Assembly (NCBI GenBank): GCA_018819325.1
Contig: JAHJQJ010000066.1
Coordinates: 1 to 18,630 of the forward strand
Source: Patescibacteria group bacterium
GTDB lineage: Bacteria; Patescibacteriota; Microgenomatia; UBA1400; MFAQ01
Direction of reading: 5' to 3'
DNA: 18,630 nt
A program made the translations under genes and the position numbers. Shown here piece by piece: positions 10,924 through 17,721 of the stretch. A model generated the notes under the pieces. The model made no database searches. It was not told the DNA's origin and saw only the letters and a program-made list of their open reading frames with translations. Each line of letters begins with the position of its first letter. Position 1 is the first letter of the stretch.

Positions 10924-11949
10924 ATGTTTACTCCTAAATACAATATTACCAATCAACTTCTTGCCAATATTACTAGAATTAGTAATCTAGTTAGAGATTT
11001 AAACGATCGCCGATTTCCCAAGGTAGTGTTGGTCGAATTTGAAAAAATAGCCCGGGAAATCTCGACGTATGCTTCAACCAGCATCGAAGGTAATCCACTT
11101 CCATTGACCGAGGTTAAAAAAGTGCTTAAATCAACGCCCGTTAATGTTCGCGATAGTGAAAAGGAGGTGCTTAATTATAATCAGGCGTTAGAAACACTTA
11201 GTGAACTCTTACAATCTGGTAAATTGGATTTGTCCCTTAAACTCATACTTGATATTCATGGGCAAGTGACTACAGGATTACTTCCCAATTTTGAGTCTGG
11301 AAAATTACGAAAAAAACCAGTGGTCGTCAATGACCCAAGCATTGGAAAAACAGTGTATCTGCCACCTGATGCTGATCGAGTCGAAGAATTAATGACTGAC
11401 CTAATATCCTTCGTTAAGGCAAATAGCCAAAATATTGATCCCCTCATAATTGCCGGAATCTTTCATAAACAGATGGTGATTATCCATCCGTTTATGGACG
11501 GTAATGGCAGAACTACACGGCTGGCTACAAAAGTCTTACTCGCCAAAATGGGGCTGAATACTTTCAATCTATTTAGTTTTGAGAATTACTACAACCAAAA
11601 TGTTACTAAGTATTTTCAAACCGTGGGTGAATATGGAGACTATAACGAATTGGTAAAATCAATTGACTTTACTGTGTGGCTCGAATACTTTACTGGCGGG
11701 TTAATTGATGAATTACTCAGGGTACAAAAGCTACTGCCAGAATTAGGTAATTCACCTGATACAAGATTAGAAGCTCACCATCTCAAAATCCTTGAGTACA
11801 TTAAGCAACACGGATTTATTGCCGATCGAGATTACGCCAAGCTTACAGACAGAGCCAAGGCCACTCGCACTAACGATTTTCAAAAACTTCTTGATCTTGG
11901 TCTAATCAAAAGGCAAGCCAAAGGCCGCTCTACCCATTACACCCTGTAA
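10924..11949 (+). CDS. class II Fic-domain protein (AMPylase) with C-terminal winged helix
   Basis: The product has 341 residues. The catalytic motif HPFMDGNGRTTR (residues 188-199) matches HPFx[D/E]GNGRxxR, which transfers AMP from ATP onto target hydroxyls. STSIEG at residues 51-56 is the [S/T]xxxE[G/N] inhibitory helix. Its place before the Fic core makes this a class II enzyme that restrains itself. YLPPDADRVEELMTDL matches the usual flap region. Residues ~280-341 form a winged helix (LEYIKQHGFIADRDYAKLTD then RAKATRTNDFQKLLDLGLI), common in this subfamily and possibly autoregulatory. The target is unknown. The coding sequence has more G and T and less C than the neighbouring genes, which suggests recent acquisition. 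The stop codon lies inside the promoter block of the next operon. Confidence 0.92.
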   Translation: MFTPKYNITNQLLANITRISNLVRDLNDRRFPKVVLVEFEKIAREISTYASTSIEGNPLPLTEVKKVLKSTPVNVRDSEKEVLNYNQALETLSELLQSGKLDLSLKLILDIHGQVTTGLLPNFESGKLRKKPVVVNDPSIGKTVYLPPDADRVEELMTDLISFVKANSQNIDPLIIAGIFHKQMVIIHPFMDGNGRTTRLATKVLLAKMGLNTFNLFSFENYYNQNVTKYFQTVGEYGDYNELVKSIDFTVWLEYFTGGLIDELLRVQKLLPELGNSPDTRLEAHHLKILEYIKQHGFIADRDYAKLTDRAKATRTNDFQKLLDLGLIKRQAKGRSTHYTL

Positions 11950-11981
11950 ACTTGACAAAACCACTTTTATAGGTTTATAAT
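11941..11981 (+). promoter_or_regulatory. promoter of the envelope operon with shared upstream block
   Basis: ACCCTGTAAAC then TTGACA (11952-11957), 18-bp spacer, perfect TATAAT (11976-11981). An ATG follows after 6 nt, but it opens only a six-codon frame. The M23 gene starts 89 bases downstream of the -10. Confidence 0.75.
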
Positions 11982-11987
11982 CACCCC

Positions 11988-12008
11988 ATGGAAAAGCTAA
12001 TCGGCTAG
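11988..12008 (+). CDS. possible six-codon leader peptide
   Basis: ATG with the leaderless spacing (6 nt after TATAAT) opens MEKLIG and stops at TAG. If the spacing rule holds, this would be translated before the M23 gene. It could tune downstream expression or simply be chance. There is no homology evidence. The 61 bases between it and the M23 start contain a weak GACCT/AGGTC arm pair and the M23 ribosome binding site. Confidence 0.3.
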   Translation: MEKLIG

Positions 12009-12069
12009 ACCATCGCCAAAAGACCTAACGCCCTAACCGGCCAGGTCAAACCCCCAAAGGAGGTCTCCC

Positions 12070-13761
12070 ATGCGCCCCAAATTTCGTAAGAAACTTCCCT
12101 GGGCGCTCGGACTCGTTATCCTCGCCCTAATCCCCACCCTCGTCGCCGTCGCTCAAGAAAACCAAGAATGGCTTAACTTTCCTGTAAGCGGAGCCGGAAG
12201 GTGTGGTGCATCATTTGGTGGAAACAATCCACTCGGCGGTCACCCATTCCACAACGCCGTTGATGGTGCCTGCGGAATGGGTGGATCACCAATCCAAGCA
12301 GTTGCAGACGGTACTTTAGTCTGGAACAACTGGTGGCCAGCAGGAACCCAACCCAATGGTCACGGCATAACTGCTGTGGTTTATCACCCCCAATCCGGAC
12401 TCTACACCTACTATGCTCACATGTCAGAAGCAAACTCCGCTTTTGATATAGACAGTCAAGTTAAACAGGGTGACGTTCTTGGTTGGGTTGGACACACAGG
12501 ATATATGACCATCATCAATGATCATCTACACTTTGCTGTCCGTACAATTGGTCCAAAAAACACATCTTGCTGGAACACTTCCTGTTGGCTGAATCCAGAC
12601 AACTATTTAGGGACAGTCGCTATGACTGCTCCAAATACTACTCCCAAAGAAAACGATAACATCAATTTGGGCACTGTTGGTCTAGACATCACCATCATCA
12701 CCAACTCCAGTGCCGTCGAGGTTCAGCCAACCCTCGCCAGCCTAGATCCTACTCCAACAACCGAAGCCATTTTCCAGCAACCCGAAACCATCACCGTCCA
12801 ACTCCCCAACCCCAAAAACCCCCAAGCCGCCCAGTTTATCCTAAGCTGGGTAATGTTAGCAGGGTTGCTAATGGCTAGCGGGATGTTGGCTTTCGGTAGC
12901 AGTAGCCAAACCAGAATCATGGGGATTATTTTATTAATCGCCCTAATCCTAATCAGCTACTGGCTCTACGAGCAAGATTTCCGCCCTGCTTTCAAACTAC
13001 CTGCAACAATGGCTCTTGCCACCGCTCCCACACCAACAGAGGAACGATTGGCTCCACGAGCAGAAACAGTTAGTAGTATCACCGACGTGGTGCTTTCCGG
13101 GTTACCTGATGTCAATCAAATAGCCTCAGTTGCCCCCAGCGGCGAGTGCAACGGTCAGCTGTTTGCCCAACTGTTGGCTGGCTCGGCTTATGCCAACACC
13201 ACACCACCAGCAAAAAGGCAAAACGCACTCAACACGGCCCTCTCCAGAATCACCCCAGAACTCCAGGCGGTTTACGCAACCGCCGAAAGAGAAACAGGGG
13301 TACCCTGCGAAGTTTTGGCTGGCATCCACTTTGTGGAGGCCAATAACCGAACCAACGGCAGCCTAATCTCGGGCCGTACCGTTGGCGCCGCCGAACCAGA
13401 CCGAGGAGGAAAAGTTTACACGTCATTGCTGGAAACAGCCATAGACGCAGGTAACATTCTAAAAGCCAAAGCCGGGGGCGAGATTACCTCAATAGAGCAG
13501 TTAATATCCGCTCTATCAAGGTACAACGGTGGTGGGAACGCTAACTGCAACGGCAGTTACCCATACACCATTCCCTATACTGGATGCCCCAAAACATTTG
13601 GTGGTGAAGATGATCCGTACGCAATGAACTGGCTAGACGGTCAACACAGCACCATGTACTTGCTTTACTGTGCCGACTACACTGCCTGCGTACCCCAGGT
13701 ATTCAAACGCCCCGGTAGTTTTACAGTAGCTCTCTGGTTCCACAAATCAACCTCACGATAA
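12070..13761 (+). CDS. exported two-domain peptidoglycan hydrolase: M23 peptidase plus lysozyme-like domain
   Basis: The product has 563 residues. The basic N-terminus and hydrophobic stretch (WALGLVILALIPTLVAV) form a signal peptide or anchor. The M23/LytM peptidase (about 35-180) has zinc ligands His61 and Asp65 in HNAVD, TYYAHMS with His117, and His152/His154 in DHLHFAVR. It should cut peptide cross-links. Two membrane helices follow (about 257-276 and 282-299). The C-terminal domain (about 385-560) resembles lytic transglycosylases/lysozymes: VPCEVLAGIHFVEANN puts a candidate catalytic Glu at 423, followed by SRYNGGGNANC. Cysteines suggest disulfides. AAAGGAGG lies 7 nt before the ATG. 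Combined peptidase/muramidase enzymes are known from conjugation machines and phage tails. The gene heads an operon of membrane proteins. Confidence 0.85.
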   Translation: MRPKFRKKLPWALGLVILALIPTLVAVAQENQEWLNFPVSGAGRCGASFGGNNPLGGHPFHNAVDGACGMGGSPIQAVADGTLVWNNWWPAGTQPNGHGITAVVYHPQSGLYTYYAHMSEANSAFDIDSQVKQGDVLGWVGHTGYMTIINDHLHFAVRTIGPKNTSCWNTSCWLNPDNYLGTVAMTAPNTTPKENDNINLGTVGLDITIITNSSAVEVQPTLASLDPTPTTEAIFQQPETITVQLPNPKNPQAAQFILSWVMLAGLLMASGMLAFGSSSQTRIMGIILLIALILISYWLYEQDFRPAFKLPATMALATAPTPTEERLAPRAETVSSITDVVLSGLPDVNQIASVAPSGECNGQLFAQLLAGSAYANTTPPAKRQNALNTALSRITPELQAVYATAERETGVPCEVLAGIHFVEANNRTNGSLISGRTVGAAEPDRGGKVYTSLLETAIDAGNILKAKAGGEITSIEQLISALSRYNGGGNANCNGSYPYTIPYTGCPKTFGGEDDPYAMNWLDGQHSTMYLLYCADYTACVPQVFKRPGSFTVALWFHKSTSR

Positions 13762-13771
13762 AGGAGTTATC

Positions 13772-14851
13772 ATGACCAGCCAATACACATATATCTGTTC
13801 AAAATGTAAAACACGGGTCAGTAACGGACAACTCTGCCCTGTGTGCAACCCCGCCCAACCAACACCCTTTCTGGTATCAGCAATCATTCCAGATGAGCCC
13901 AAAAAATCAGTTAACATTGCCGCGATCATCGGCTTTCTGATTTTCTTGGTCATCCTGGGGTTCGCCATCTTCAACCTGCTAGAGGTCTTCCCACTCCCCC
14001 TCCCCGAAGAGAACCTTCCCGACGTGGTTTACGGAGTAGACAAATGTATGGTAGAGGGGTCAGACGCAAATCGCGTCGCTTGTTTCAAAAGCGAAATGCG
14101 TCAAGTAGGTGAGACATGGCTAACACAGTTCCAAGCCGACGACGGCGAGTTTATCCAAAGCCAATTCCCGTCTTTCAACGGACTGGAGTTCTTACTCGTC
14201 TGCATTCCCAAAGAAACTGGACCAGCCTGGGCAGAAAGCTATGGCGAAAAGTTTTTTATCGCCATCGGCAGCCAGCCCATCAACGACGAAACTGGCAAAG
14301 AGGACGCCAGCACCATAACAGAGGGTTTCTGGCTCTTCCCCAACCCCCAAAAATTCCGCCAGGATCCACTCCCTCAACCCGCTCCACCTCCCCCCCCCGA
14401 CGACAGCGCCCCCGCCCCGGGCGAAACCCCAGTTCCAGCCCCCACCGAAACACCGGTGCCTCCTCCTGCCACTACCCCCACTCCTCCGCCCACCACCACA
14501 CCCATACCAATGACACAGGCAGAAACGATCGCCATTGCTAACTTGGGTAAATGGCTAACAGATCAGGGAGTAAGTCAACTTTCGGCTGACTGTCCACCCC
14601 CACCCCTACAGGGTCAGATAATGACCCACCAAGGGGTTATCGTGAACATGGGGCAAGACAGTCTGGCAGGTATCCGCTACGAACAAGAATACTGCCAGCA
14701 AGAATCTGGAGGTCTATTTTTCTTGACAGTAAAACCCATAAATAGAGAGTGCATCCACTACCTAGGAGGACTAAATGGAATAGACGTTTTTGTCTGCCCC
14801 CTCGTTCCCATACCTACCAGCACTCCCAACCCTGACCCCCTCCACCGGTAG
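13772..14851 (+). CDS. zinc-ribbon membrane protein with Pro-rich linker (probably the 5' part of a frameshifted gene)
   Basis: The protein is not recognised. It has 359 residues in this frame. The N-terminus YICSKCKTRVSNGQLCPVC (Cys 9, 12, 22, 25) is a cytoplasmic zinc ribbon, followed by one transmembrane helix (IAAIIGFLIFLVILGFAIF). An extracytoplasmic domain of ~140 residues comes next, then a Pro/Thr linker (about 210-250) that contains a run of nine C bases. A second domain of ~95 residues follows, ending in another Pro/Thr stretch (PIPTSTPNPDP) that stops abruptly at LHR. The next frame continues with a similar Pro/Thr stretch and no good start, so the true gene probably extends to 15797. 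AAGGAG lies 5 nt before the ATG, and the M23 gene ends 10 bases upstream. Confidence 0.7.
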   Translation: MTSQYTYICSKCKTRVSNGQLCPVCNPAQPTPFLVSAIIPDEPKKSVNIAAIIGFLIFLVILGFAIFNLLEVFPLPLPEENLPDVVYGVDKCMVEGSDANRVACFKSEMRQVGETWLTQFQADDGEFIQSQFPSFNGLEFLLVCIPKETGPAWAESYGEKFFIAIGSQPINDETGKEDASTITEGFWLFPNPQKFRQDPLPQPAPPPPPDDSAPAPGETPVPAPTETPVPPPATTPTPPPTTTPIPMTQAETIAIANLGKWLTDQGVSQLSADCPPPPLQGQIMTHQGVIVNMGQDSLAGIRYEQEYCQQESGGLFFLTVKPINRECIHYLGGLNGIDVFVCPLVPIPTSTPNPDPLHR

Positions 14852-15797
14852 CCAAACCGACGAGGTTTTAGACGAGCTCCCCCCACCAGGCCTAAACGCC
14901 CCCAAAGGGGATATTGAAGCCTACAAACTGGCCCTAAGTGGCGTCGGCTACTCTCAACACCTAAACTTTCTCCTCACAGGCGAGTCCGTTTCTTTCGGCG
15001 TGGGAGTATGGTGTGAAGAGTTACCAGGCCGAATATTTGAAAATTATGCAGGCAGTCAATACTGCTCCATGCATGTCAGTCAGGTTGGTTTGCAAATGGG
15101 GGTTTTTCAAGGCGATATGCAAAATCCTGATAACATCGAAGTTTACGAGGTTGGTGAAAACTACGCCGGGATTATTTTTCGTGTCCCCACCCTCTACTTG
15201 AACACCCCAACCTCACCCACTGGAAGCAGCCAGAAATCCACGTTAGACGAACCGTGGCGGTTCTACTATGTGATAGATAGCGGTGGCCGCTGGGTTATAG
15301 ATTGGTTCGTTGACAGCGATGAGCTGGATCGTGATGTCATTGCTGAACTACGCGATCGAGTTGATAATTGCTCCAGTGCTTTGGCCGATGTAGAAGCCAT
15401 GGCTCCAACTCCTCCAGATGGAAGAAACTCAATGAACAATCTGGAAGAAACCTGGTGGACCTCAGCAGAGTCAATCACCCAAACCTCTGGCGATCCCAGC
15501 AACCCCAACGCCTACGACAGTCTTTGGGTAACCCTTGATGTTTTGGCTAAGGCCAACGGATTCAACGGCCTGGCCGAACTCAAGTTTATTCTGCCCGGCA
15601 CGCCCACTCGACTGCAGGATTGGCTTTTTTTCGATGGACGCACGGTCGAGCAAGACATACAAGAGGCTCTTGTTGACTGCGGCGAAAACGGCTACCAGGT
15701 TGAAATAACCAAAGCCTGGTTAGACGCCGTCCCCGCCGACTGGAAAGCCACCATTCCGCCAGAATGGTGGGCAGAAATCTACCAGGCCGCCCCATGA
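14784..15797 (+). pseudogene. downstream part of the zinc-ribbon membrane protein gene, in the next frame
   Basis: The frame is open from 14784 to TGA at 15795 but contains no plausible start. The first possible initiator is TTG at 14790 without a usable ribosome binding site, and the first ATG is far downstream. It begins with a Pro/Thr linker (LPALPTLTPSTGSQTDEVLD) like the one ending the preceding frame. About 300 residues follow, with no signal peptide or transmembrane helix although its neighbours are exported. Five consecutive C bases (14836-14840) lie in the overlap, where one inserted base would explain the break. The joined product would have about 670 residues. No family is recognised. 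Alternatives are a sequencing error, a real mutation or programmed frameshifting. The 3' end overlaps a small membrane protein gene by ATGA. Confidence 0.6.
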
Positions 15798-15967
15798 ACA
15801 AAAAAATCACCCTCCCCAACCCCACCAAATCCAACTTCAGGGAGGGAGGCAGATGCATAATAGGCCTTTTTATCATTGGCCTTATGACCAGCTTTTGCTG
15901 GCTTAGCGTCTACCTCACCTCCCTGATCGCCATCGCCATCTGGATCGGAATCGCTTCAATTCACTAA
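15794..15967 (+). CDS. small membrane protein, translationally coupled
   Basis: A 57-residue product starting MNKKITLPNPTKSNFREGG. It is followed by two hydrophobic stretches (CIIGLFIIGLMTSFCWLSVY and LTSLIAIAIWIGIASI), consistent with a helical hairpin in the membrane. Its ATG overlaps the upstream TGA (ATGA), so translation is probably coupled. An in-frame upstream start (15764) lies within the previous gene and lacks support. The function is unknown. By position it is likely a component of the same membrane complex. It is followed by a 403-bp stretch of palindromes. Confidence 0.6.
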   Translation: MNKKITLPNPTKSNFREGGRCIIGLFIIGLMTSFCWLSVYLTSLIAIAIWIGIASIH

Positions 15968-15977
15968 TACTAACCAC

Positions 15978-16024
15978 GGAGGTACTCACATTTTTTTCAG
16001 CATACTGCTGATGTGAGTACCTCC
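15978..16024. repeat. large hairpin with perfect 14-bp outer stem
   Basis: GGAGGTACTCACAT (15978-15991) pairs with ATGTGAGTACCTCC (16011-16024). Inside, a T6 bulge and a CAGCA/TGCTG stem with a TAC loop. It begins 11 bases after the small membrane protein gene ends. It has no terminal T-tract. Confidence 0.85.
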
Positions 16025-16154
16025 CGCTACCAAAGGGCTTAAAAAGCGAACGCAAGATGGTTCCGAACCTGTTTTCTTAAACAGTTGTTCGTAACCTTCA
16101 GCGGTCTGCAGTGAGCTTTTTCACTTTGAACCCTCCGGTAGCGGTCCCACCGCT
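16024..16154. repeat. nested palindrome enclosing the 71-bp unit (copy A)
   Basis: The outer arms are CCGCTACC (16024-16031) and GGTAGCGG (16137-16144), then AGGG/CCCT, then AAAAAGC (16041-16047)/GCTTTTT (16115-16121). The 71-bp unit (16046-16116) sits at the apex and contains its own hairpin. A small AGCGGT/ACCGCT hairpin closes the region (16140-16154). It lies in the non-coding stretch 15968-16370. Confidence 0.8.
16046..16116. repeat. 71-bp structured repeat, copy A
   Basis: Starts GCGAACGCAAGATGG and ends GGTCTGCAGTGAGC. Identical at all 71 positions to 17617-17687. The internal hairpin (16059-16096) pairs GGTT/AACC, CGAAC/GTTCG and CTGTTT/AAACAG around a TCTT loop. Confidence 0.9.
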
Positions 16155-16168
16155 AATTAACAGAAAAC

Positions 16169-16228
16169 GTCATCCTCGCGTAGGCGGGGATCTATACAAA
16201 TTGGATCCCGCATCAAGTGCGGGATGAC
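16169..16228. repeat. GTCAT-type palindromic repeat element
   Basis: GTCATCCTCGC..GCGGGGATC joined to GGATCCCGCA..TGCGGGATGAC. It lies in the intergenic region before the gene at 16371. Confidence 0.85.
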
Positions 16229-16266
16229 GGAAGCCCCTTGACAATTTAAAAAACAACCCAACCCCC

Positions 16267-16343
16267 GTCATTCTGGGGACGAGTCTGCGAGGACTCCAGA
16301 ATCTGATTCTGGATGCATTCACCGACTCACTTACCAGAATGAC
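16267..16343. repeat. GTCAT-type palindromic repeat element
   Basis: Bounded by GTCATTCTGG and CCAGAATGAC, with internal arms GGACGAGTC/GACTCC-like and CCAGAATC/GATTCTGG. It ends 14 bases before the ribosome binding site of the gene at 16371. A TTGACA at 16238-16243 between this and the previous repeat has no -10 partner. Confidence 0.8.
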
Positions 16344-16370
16344 AACAACCGACCCCAAAAGGAGGTCAAA

Positions 16371-17594
16371 ATGTCTCAAAACATTTTATTGTGTAATAAA
16401 TGCGGAGCTACAAAACCACCAGGCAACGCTAAAAATTGCTGGAAACCTGAATGTGACGGCACATACGTAACAACCCCCATCGCCCATCCCACCCCCCGCA
16501 CCCAAAACATCCACAACCGCTGGGATGAACCCGACGAAGAGGAAGTTGAAACACCCCGCTTCCGCGATCGCTTGCCGAACTTCGGTTCCATCTTCGCCGG
16601 CAACATTCAGTGGATCATGATAGGGATTGTCACCTTGGGGATCATCATCCTGGGGGCAGGTGCCTACTTGACCAATCGTGGCACCCCCGAACCCGAGTTC
16701 ACCTTAATCCCCCTCGAAACCATCGAAGCCCCCACCGAAGAAACTTCCCCCGAACCCACCGCCATCCCCAACACCCCACCAGAAGCCCCCCGGGCAGACA
16801 CCCACGCCATCGACGCAGGCTCTACCTCTTGGAAAGGAAGTTCCCAGTGGCTCCAAATTACTTTCCTCATCGCCACCATAATCCTCTTGTTCGTTGACAC
16901 ATCTCAAAAATTAAGAGAAATAAAAGACGATACTCGCAGAGGTGGTGGTCAACAAATTCGCCTAAAAACAATCTGGGCAGCGCCTGTTTTAGTCGTCTTG
17001 GGCGCACTGATTCTGGTAGGATCAGAGTGGCAATTCCTACAACCAGCTCTTTTTGGTGTTGGTCATAAACTAGCCATCGTCTATGCTCTAATCTGCTGGA
17101 TAATGGCATACATCGTGGCCGAAGGCGACCTAAGCTTCCCCGCTGGAGGTCTAACCATAACAGCTCTATGGCATCTAATTGCCATCAACAAAACTGGGGC
17201 TCTCCTATCAGCCTTCAAAATTCCGCCAACATCAGTCATGTTCAACCTCGGAAACACCTTCGACTTATTAACTTTAAATCAAGTCGAAATGGCAAAATTC
17301 AGCCTACTCATCTACAGTCTGCTTATCGTTGCGGCTTATTTGTTAGGTCGCAGCCTGTTAAGAAGCACTGACCATCGTGACCCCAACTCCTTAATCGGAA
17401 TCGCTGTTGCAATCGTCGGAGGAATTGCTATTTTTGCAGCAGGAAGATGGATCGATCCTGTTTGGAGCCTGGTTATCCTTATGGGCGCTGGTCTATTAGG
17501 TCAAATCAGAGACATTGACAATTTCGACGAAGGCCTAATGGGCGGTATTATCGTGGGTACACTCCTCACACTCGCCGCTGCAGTACCCATATAA
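16371..17594 (+). CDS. polytopic membrane protein with N-terminal zinc ribbon
   Basis: The protein is not recognised. It has 407 residues. The N-terminus (LLCNKCGATKPPGNAKNCWK then PECDG) is a four-Cys zinc ribbon on the cytoplasmic side. A charged linker and one helix follow (IQWIMIGIVTLGIIILGAGA, ~79-98). An acidic Pro/Thr-rich extracytoplasmic loop comes next (~105-150), then about seven or eight further hydrophobic segments to the end (LTLAAAVPI). The zinc ribbon-helix-Pro/Thr layout repeats that of the protein starting at 13772. This suggests the two belong to one complex. AAAAGGAGGT lies 5 nt before the ATG. A multi-span partner next to a peptidoglycan hydrolase recalls secretion or conjugation channels, but no motif proves it. 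Confidence 0.7.
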   Translation: MSQNILLCNKCGATKPPGNAKNCWKPECDGTYVTTPIAHPTPRTQNIHNRWDEPDEEEVETPRFRDRLPNFGSIFAGNIQWIMIGIVTLGIIILGAGAYLTNRGTPEPEFTLIPLETIEAPTEETSPEPTAIPNTPPEAPRADTHAIDAGSTSWKGSSQWLQITFLIATIILLFVDTSQKLREIKDDTRRGGGQQIRLKTIWAAPVLVVLGALILVGSEWQFLQPALFGVGHKLAIVYALICWIMAYIVAEGDLSFPAGGLTITALWHLIAINKTGALLSAFKIPPTSVMFNLGNTFDLLTLNQVEMAKFSLLIYSLLIVAAYLLGRSLLRSTDHRDPNSLIGIAVAIVGGIAIFAAGRWIDPVWSLVILMGAGLLGQIRDIDNFDEGLMGGIIVGTLLTLAAAVPI

Positions 17595-17605
17595 CCCACC
17601 CACTC

Positions 17606-17698
17606 GTCATTCTAGGGCGAACGCAAGATGGTTCCGAACCTGTTTTCTTAAACAGTTGTTCGTAACCTTCAGCGGTCTGCAGTGAGCCCCAGAATGAC
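17606..17698. repeat. GTCAT-type inverted repeat enclosing the 71-bp unit (copy B)
   Basis: GTCATTCT (17606-17613) pairs with AGAATGAC (17691-17698), and inner GGGC pairs with GCCC. The 71-bp unit (17617-17687) fills the loop. It lies in the gap between the genes ending at 17594 and starting at 17722. Confidence 0.85.
17617..17687. repeat. 71-bp structured repeat, copy B
   Basis: Identical to 16046-16116 in the same orientation, with the same internal hairpin. The flanks differ (TCTAG/CCCAG here, AAAA/TTTT at copy A) but are complementary in each case. Confidence 0.9.
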
Positions 17699-17721
17699 AA
17701 AAAACCAAAAAGGAGAAAGTC

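Noticed and set aside
12006..12008. TAG read as an amino acid to extend the mini-ORF into the M23 gene
   Set aside because: All clear genes in the window end normally at TAA, TAG or TGA, and no reassignment is indicated.
12173..12433. Antisense open frame within the M23 gene
   Set aside because: A shadow of the real gene: no promoter at leaderless spacing, no ribosome binding site and no recognisable domain.
14116..14541. Arg/Pro/His-rich overlapping frame in the zinc-ribbon gene
   Set aside because: Composition is what a shifted reading of a Pro/Thr linker gives, and it has no start signal.
16238..16243. TTGACA as a promoter for the gene at 16371
   Set aside because: No -10 hexamer lies 16-18 bp downstream; the sequence there is A- and C-rich.
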